DNA of 9,189 nucleotides from assembly GCA_017447005.1 (NCBI GenBank), contig JAFSOM010000456.1, positions 1 to 9,189 on the forward strand, in the 5' to 3' direction. The notes under the pieces were generated by a model. The model saw only the letters and a list, made by a program, of their open reading frames with translations. It was not told the DNA's origin and ran no database searches. The first letter of the stretch is position 1. Each line of letters opens with the position of its first letter. The translations under genes were made by a program, and so were the position numbers. Below, in pieces: positions 6,108 to 9,189 of this stretch. The DNA is from Oscillibacter sp. (GTDB lineage Bacteria; Bacillota; Clostridia; Oscillospirales; Oscillospiraceae).

Positions 6108-6827
6108 TTGTATTTCATGCTAACGGTCATAGACCGGAAACGCCTTCGGGATGTCATTTCGCTGTACCGTCTGCACCAGATTTACGTCAACATGATTGCG
6201 CTCGGTCACGGCACCGCGAGCGGCGAATTATTAGGCTTATTGGGCCTGACGGGTTCGGAACGCGCCGTATGCCTCTCTATCGTCACGGAAAACACGTGGA
6301 AAACCGTCAAGCGCGACCTTGAGCAGAAAATCCGCATTGACGTGCCCGGTACGGGTATCGCGTTCATCGTGCCCATGAGCAGTATCGGCGGCAAGCGGGA
6401 GTTACGGTTCTTCACGGACGGGCAGAACTGGAAGAAGGGAGCGGAAAGCGTTATGCAGGGCACCAACCGGGAACTGTTGATTATCATCAGCAATCAGGGA
6501 TACAACGAACTTGTCATGGACGCGGCGCGGGAGGCGGGCGCGCATGGCGGTACGGTTCTTCACGCCCGCGGGACGGGTATGGAACGGGCGGAGAAGTTTC
6601 TCGGCATTTCTCTGGCGTCGGAGAAGGATATTACGCTTATCGTCACGAAAACCGCCGGGAAAAACGCGATTATGCAGTCTGTCATGCAAAAGGCGGGCAT
6701 GGAATCGGAAGCCAAGTCGATTGTCTTTTCGTTGCCCGTGACGAGTACGGCGGGCCTGCGTCTGCTTGACCAAGACGACGAACCGGAAAAGCCGTCCGGC
6801 GAACCGAAAGCCGAATCCCCCGCGTAA
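6108..6827 (+). CDS. Double-domain P-II (GlnB)-like regulator
   Basis: 239 aa, TTG start, co-transcribed with the DUF1538 gene (15-nt gap). Two copies of a P-II-like ferredoxin fold are visible. Domain 1 (about 3-95) opens with YFMLTVIDRKRLRDVISLY and ends PGTGIAFIVPMSSIGG, which lines up with the GDGKIFV strand of GlnB. Domain 2 (about 122-216) opens LLIIISNQGYNELVMDAARE and ends SIVFSLPV. Each has an HGT/RGTG turn (34-36 and 154-157) before the region where the P-II T-loop sits. The classical uridylylation loop and the exact C-terminal signature are absent, so a different ligand or no covalent modification is likely. A Pro/Glu/Asp-rich tail follows from 221. No signal peptide or membrane segment, so it is cytosolic. 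By analogy with GlnK/AmtB and SbtB/SbtA it probably senses a small molecule and controls its membrane partner. The ligand is unknown. Confidence 0.8.
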   Translation: MYFMLTVIDRKRLRDVISLYRLHQIYVNMIALGHGTASGELLGLLGLTGSERAVCLSIVTENTWKTVKRDLEQKIRIDVPGTGIAFIVPMSSIGGKRELRFFTDGQNWKKGAESVMQGTNRELLIIISNQGYNELVMDAAREAGAHGGTVLHARGTGMERAEKFLGISLASEKDITLIVTKTAGKNAIMQSVMQKAGMESEAKSIVFSLPVTSTAGLRLLDQDDEPEKPSGEPKAESPA

Positions 6828-6830
6828 TCC

Positions 6831-6922
6831 GGTTTCCGGTATTGTTGTCGTCATAACGCGCTTTCCGGTATTGTTGTCGCCGTAACGCGCTTTCTGGTAT
6901 TGTTTTCGGCGTAACGTGGTTT
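6831..6922. repeat. Tandem repeat, three 29-bp units plus a partial copy
   Basis: Units begin at 6831, 6860 and 6889, with a 5-bp remnant at 6918, giving an exact 29-bp period. Each unit follows the pattern GSTTTCYGGTATTGTT, then a variable TCG core and TAACG. Units 1 and 2 are nearly identical; unit 3 has a few changes. There are no spacers, so it is not a CRISPR array. It starts 3 nt after the P-II-like gene and precedes the terminator. Confidence 0.85.
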
Positions 6923-6954
6923 GCAACGTCGGAAAAGTCCGGCGGAATCAAATC

Positions 6955-6996
6955 AAAAAAGCCGTTCCCGTATCCTTGCGGATTGGGAATGGCTTT
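6955..6996 (-). terminator. Intrinsic terminator of pgsA, possibly bidirectional
   Basis: On the minus strand, AAAGCCATTCCC pairs with GGGAACGGCTTT (one wobble), with an extra ATCC/GGAT stem inside, and is followed by TTTTTT-rich sequence. It starts 4 nt after the pgsA stop. On the plus strand the same hairpin is followed by only a weak T-run (TTTCGCTTT), but it may also end the convergent DUF1538/P-II transcript. Confidence 0.88.
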
Positions 6997-7000
6997 CGCT

Positions 7001-7522
7001 TTACATATCCGACAGCGCGTCGGCGTTCTTGACGAAGTATTCCACGCCGGAATACAGCGTCGTCAGGGCTATCACCCAGACGCAAAGCGTATTCAAAAAC
7101 GTCGGTATAGGCAGGAACATCAGGACAATACACACCATCGTGGCGGCAGTCTTGACCTTCCCCGACCAGCCCGCCGCGATAACGCGTCCTTTGTCCGCCG
7201 CGACCATGCGTAAGCCGCTGACCGCAAACTCCCGGCAAATCACGATTAACAGCGCCCACGCGGGCATTTTGCCGCATTCCACGAACCACAGCATAGCCGC
7301 CGTTACCAGCATTTTGTCCGCTAACGGGTCGGCGAATTTGCCGAAATCCGTGATGAGATTGTATTTCCGGGCGATTTTGCCGTCGAGCATGTCCGTGAGA
7401 CTGGCGATAATGAACACGAGTAGGGCGACGTACTCCGCGCCGGGGAATCCCCAGTACAGAATGACCATGAACACGGGGATTAGGAGTATCCGAAGCAGGG
7501 TCAGTTTGTTCGGCAGATTCAT
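7001..7522 (-). CDS. pgsA: CDP-diacylglycerol--glycerol-3-phosphate 3-phosphatidyltransferase
   Basis: 173 aa, slightly short but usual for bacterial PgsA. It makes phosphatidylglycerol phosphate from CDP-diacylglycerol and glycerol 3-phosphate at the cytoplasmic membrane, the committed step to phosphatidylglycerol and cardiolipin. The CDP-alcohol phosphotransferase signature is intact: D47-G48-x2-A51-R52-x8-G61-x3-D65-x3-D69, preceded by D44. N-terminal MNLPNKLTLLRI and the CREF (96-99) plus SGKVKTA (120-126) stretches are typical of PgsA rather than PssA or Cls. About five to six hydrophobic segments are visible. The ATG at 7522 overlaps the rimO TGA as ATGA, with a GAAGGAAG site just upstream, so translation is probably coupled. 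It is the last gene before a strong terminator. Confidence 0.95.
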   Translation of the reverse strand: MNLPNKLTLLRILLIPVFMVILYWGFPGAEYVALLVFIIASLTDMLDGKIARKYNLITDFGKFADPLADKMLVTAAMLWFVECGKMPAWALLIVICREFAVSGLRMVAADKGRVIAAGWSGKVKTAATMVCIVLMFLPIPTFLNTLCVWVIALTTLYSGVEYFVKNADALSDM

Positions 7523-8916
7523 TGCAACTTCCTTTCTTCCTCTCCGGTTGTTTCGCAGTCCGATTCCGGCGGGACGCCGTCCGATTCCTCTGTCGGGACG
7601 CCGTCAGATTCGCCCGTTAATTCGCCGTCCATGGTATCCGTCAGGCGGACGGCAACGAATGTCCCGGGCGTGATGTCCCTGTCCGACGTGAACCAAATCC
7701 GCCCGTCAATGTCCGGCGATTCGGCGTAACTCCGCCCGTAGTAGCGTTGCCCGTCGAAGCCCTCGCATAACACCTCACGCACGGATCCTAGCGCCGCCGC
7801 GTTGTACGCGTCGATAATCTCCGACTGTACGTCAACGGCGAGTTCGGCGCGGCGCTTGGCTATCTCCGCGTCCGGGTACGACATCTCCGCCGCCGGGGTG
7901 CCTTCCTCCGGCGAAAACGGGAATACGCCCGCACGTTCGATTTTCTGTTCCCGCAGAAATTCACATAACTCCTCAAACGCCGCTTCATCCTCTCCCGGCA
8001 GGCCTGTAATGATACTGGTACGCAATACCAAGCCCGGAATGCGTTCCCGCAACTTGCGGAGTATCGCCGTCAGACTGGCTTTCGTATCCCGGCGGCGCAT
8101 GGCCTTCAGAATGCCGTCGTTGCAGTGCTGTATGGGAATGTCAAGATAGGGCAGTATTTTCGGCTCACTGGCAATCGTGTCAATGAGTTTCTCCGTAATG
8201 CCGCTGGGATAGAGGTAGTGCAGGCGTATCCAGTGGAAATTGAGCTTGCACAGTTCCCGCAGGAGTTCGGCAAGCTGACGTTTCCCGGTCAGGTCGACGC
8301 CATAGCGCGTGATGTCTTGCGCGATAACGATTAATTCTTTTACGCCCGCGTCGGACAGTTCCGCCGCCTCTTCGAGTACGTCCGACATAGCGCGGCTCCG
8401 GTAGCGGCCCCGGATGGACGGTATCACGCAGTAGGCGCAACGGTTACTGCACCCTTCCGCGATACGTAACCACGCGTACCACGGCGGCGTTGAAAGAATC
8501 CGCTCCCCGCTCTGATTCGCGGCGTCAATGTCGCCCATATGACAGGGTTTCGCGCCCTTTTGCATGACTTCCGTTATCGCGTCGGCGATACGGTCATAGC
8601 TACCCGTACCGAGAAGGCCGTCAATCTCCGGCAATTCGCGCAAAACGTCGCGTTGGTAGCGTTGCGCCATACAACCCGTGACGAGAATCTTCTTAATCTG
8701 TCCGGCGCGTTTCAACTCCGCCATTTCCAGAATATTTTCAATGGCCTCCTCACACGCCGACGCCAGAAACCCGCACGTGTTCACGACGACGACATCCGCG
8801 CCCTCCGGCTCGATTTGTATCGTATGCCCGGCGTCGGCGACAAGGGCCATCATTTGTTCGCAGTTCACCTGATTTTTCGCGCAACCGAGTGAAATAAACG
8901 ATATTTTGTAGGGCAT
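7519..8916 (-). CDS. rimO: Ribosomal protein S12 (Asp) methylthiotransferase RimO
   Basis: 465 aa. RimO adds a methylthio group to the conserved aspartate of ribosomal protein S12 using two 4Fe-4S clusters and S-adenosylmethionine. The N-terminal cluster cysteines are C12 (SLGCAKNQV), C48 (NTCGF) and C82 (TGCMAQ). The radical SAM CxxxCxxC motif is C156-C160-C163, followed by VIPSIRGRYRSR, which is typical of RimO rather than MiaB (MiaB has a GCQMN-type start). A TRAM domain lies at about 375-428 with YYGRSYAESPDIDG. After it comes an unusual acidic tail (431-465) with an 8-residue repeat. A longer frame to 8970 exists, but ATG 8916 begins the family-typical KISFISLGC and has GGAGG at 8921-8925. 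It overlaps the recX stop by one base (TAATG). Confidence 0.95.
   Translation of the reverse strand: MPYKISFISLGCAKNQVNCEQMMALVADAGHTIQIEPEGADVVVVNTCGFLASACEEAIENILEMAELKRAGQIKKILVTGCMAQRYQRDVLRELPEIDGLLGTGSYDRIADAITEVMQKGAKPCHMGDIDAANQSGERILSTPPWYAWLRIAEGCSNRCAYCVIPSIRGRYRSRAMSDVLEEAAELSDAGVKELIVIAQDITRYGVDLTGKRQLAELLRELCKLNFHWIRLHYLYPSGITEKLIDTIASEPKILPYLDIPIQHCNDGILKAMRRRDTKASLTAILRKLRERIPGLVLRTSIITGLPGEDEAAFEELCEFLREQKIERAGVFPFSPEEGTPAAEMSYPDAEIAKRRAELAVDVQSEIIDAYNAAALGSVREVLCEGFDGQRYYGRSYAESPDIDGRIWFTSDRDITPGTFVAVRLTDTMDGELTGESDGVPTEESDGVPPESDCETTGEEERKLQ
7570..7611 (-). repeat. 24-bp tandem repeat coding for the RimO acidic tail
   Basis: On the plus strand CGGGACGCCGTCCGATTC (7570-7587) recurs with one change at 7594-7611, a period of 24 bp or 8 codons. 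It encodes the repeated ESDGVP units near residues 436-450 of RimO. The in-frame period indicates expansion by slippage or unequal recombination. Confidence 0.75.
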
Positions 8917-9189
8917 TACTCCTCCATATCCTCCCCGACGCGTCCCCACGCGGCACGTATGTCGTCCCACGAGAACCCGCGCCGCAATAAGGACGCCGTC
9001 AGCCGCCGTTTGGTATCCGCGTCCGGCGTCCCGGACAGCTTCCGCGACAGATACGCGTCAATTTGCGCGTGACCGTCCGGCAAATCCGACATCGCCGCGT
9101 CCCATAACTCTTTCGGGACGCCTTTTTCATAGAGTTTGGCGCGGATTTTGGCGGGGCCGTAGCCTTTGGCGGCGCAGTCCCGGGCCAGC
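8916..9189 (-). CDS. recX: RecX family regulatory protein, C-terminal part
   Basis: Only the last 90 codons are inside the window; the start lies beyond the right edge. The visible protein begins LARDCAAKGYGPAKIRAKLY and continues with KGVPKELWDAAM, then KRRLTASLLRRGFSWDDIRAAW near the end. The KGYGP-KIR-KLYEKGV pattern and the closing LLRRGFSWDDI helix are characteristic of the three-helix repeats of RecX. RecX binds RecA filaments and inhibits recombinase and co-protease activity. The stop codon (8918-8916) overlaps the rimO ATG by one base, so the gene is the upstream member of a recX-rimO-pgsA operon whose promoter is not in view. recA itself is not in the window. Confidence 0.85.
   Translation of the reverse strand, partial: LARDCAAKGYGPAKIRAKLYEKGVPKELWDAAMSDLPDGHAQIDAYLSRKLSGTPDADTKRRLTASLLRRGFSWDDIRAAWGRVGEDMEE

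Larger units (their letters stand above)
6828..7000. other. Convergent intergenic region
   Basis: 173 bp between the ends of the P-II-like gene and pgsA. It holds the 29-bp tandem repeat, about 30 bp of unassigned sequence, and the hairpin terminator. No small gene with a ribosome binding site was seen. Confidence 0.6.

Noticed and set aside
6831..6922. CRISPR array with 29-bp repeats
   Set aside because: The units are directly adjacent with no unique spacers, and no cas genes are near.
6921..7673. 250-codon plus-strand frame opposite pgsA and rimO
   Set aside because: It lies antisense to two confidently identified genes, has low-complexity Ser/Arg-rich composition, and begins in the terminator region.

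Overview
The window looks like chromosomal DNA of a Bacillota (Firmicutes) bacterium with a moderately high G+C content. The evidence is a tRNA-sensing T-box leader in front of trpE, strong AGGAGG-type ribosome binding sites, canonical sigma-A promoters with 17-nt spacers, and the recX-rimO-pgsA gene order. A Negativicutes-like or Clostridia-like host is possible, but the sequence alone does not settle it. No phage, transposase, rRNA, tRNA or CRISPR array was seen.

Layout. (1) Positions 1-2612, minus strand: the start of a tryptophan biosynthesis operon, read as promoter, T-box leader with terminator, trpE, trpG, trpD (trpD runs off the left edge). trpE and trpG overlap in ATGA, and trpG and trpD are 13 nt apart. 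(2) 2613-3131: non-coding, holding a pair of inverted REP/MITE-like arms and a plus-strand promoter. (3) 3132-4196, plus: a tartrate/D-malate dehydrogenase-type beta-decarboxylating dehydrogenase. (4) 4197-4565: non-coding, holding a second inverted-arm element of the same architecture and another promoter. (5) 4566-6827, plus: a two-gene operon of a polytopic membrane protein with two fused DUF1538 units, then a protein with two P-II (GlnB)-like domains. (6) 6828-7000: a convergent intergenic region with three tandem copies of a 29-bp unit and a strong hairpin terminator. (7) 7001-9189, minus: recX (partial), rimO and pgsA, coupled by stop/start overlaps.

How the parts work. Uncharged tRNA-Trp should bind the leader (UGG specifier, UGGC in the antiterminator bulge), prevent termination and switch on anthranilate synthase and the downstream trp genes. 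The leader may also hide or expose the trpE Shine-Dalgarno sequence. The least described part is the DUF1538/P-II operon. It resembles other transporter plus P-II pairs such as AmtB/GlnK or SbtA/SbtB, so a ligand-controlled ion or solute transporter is a reasonable hypothesis. Here both the membrane protein and the regulator are internally duplicated. The recX-rimO-pgsA block is housekeeping: RecA control, ribosomal protein S12 methylthiolation and phosphatidylglycerol synthesis.
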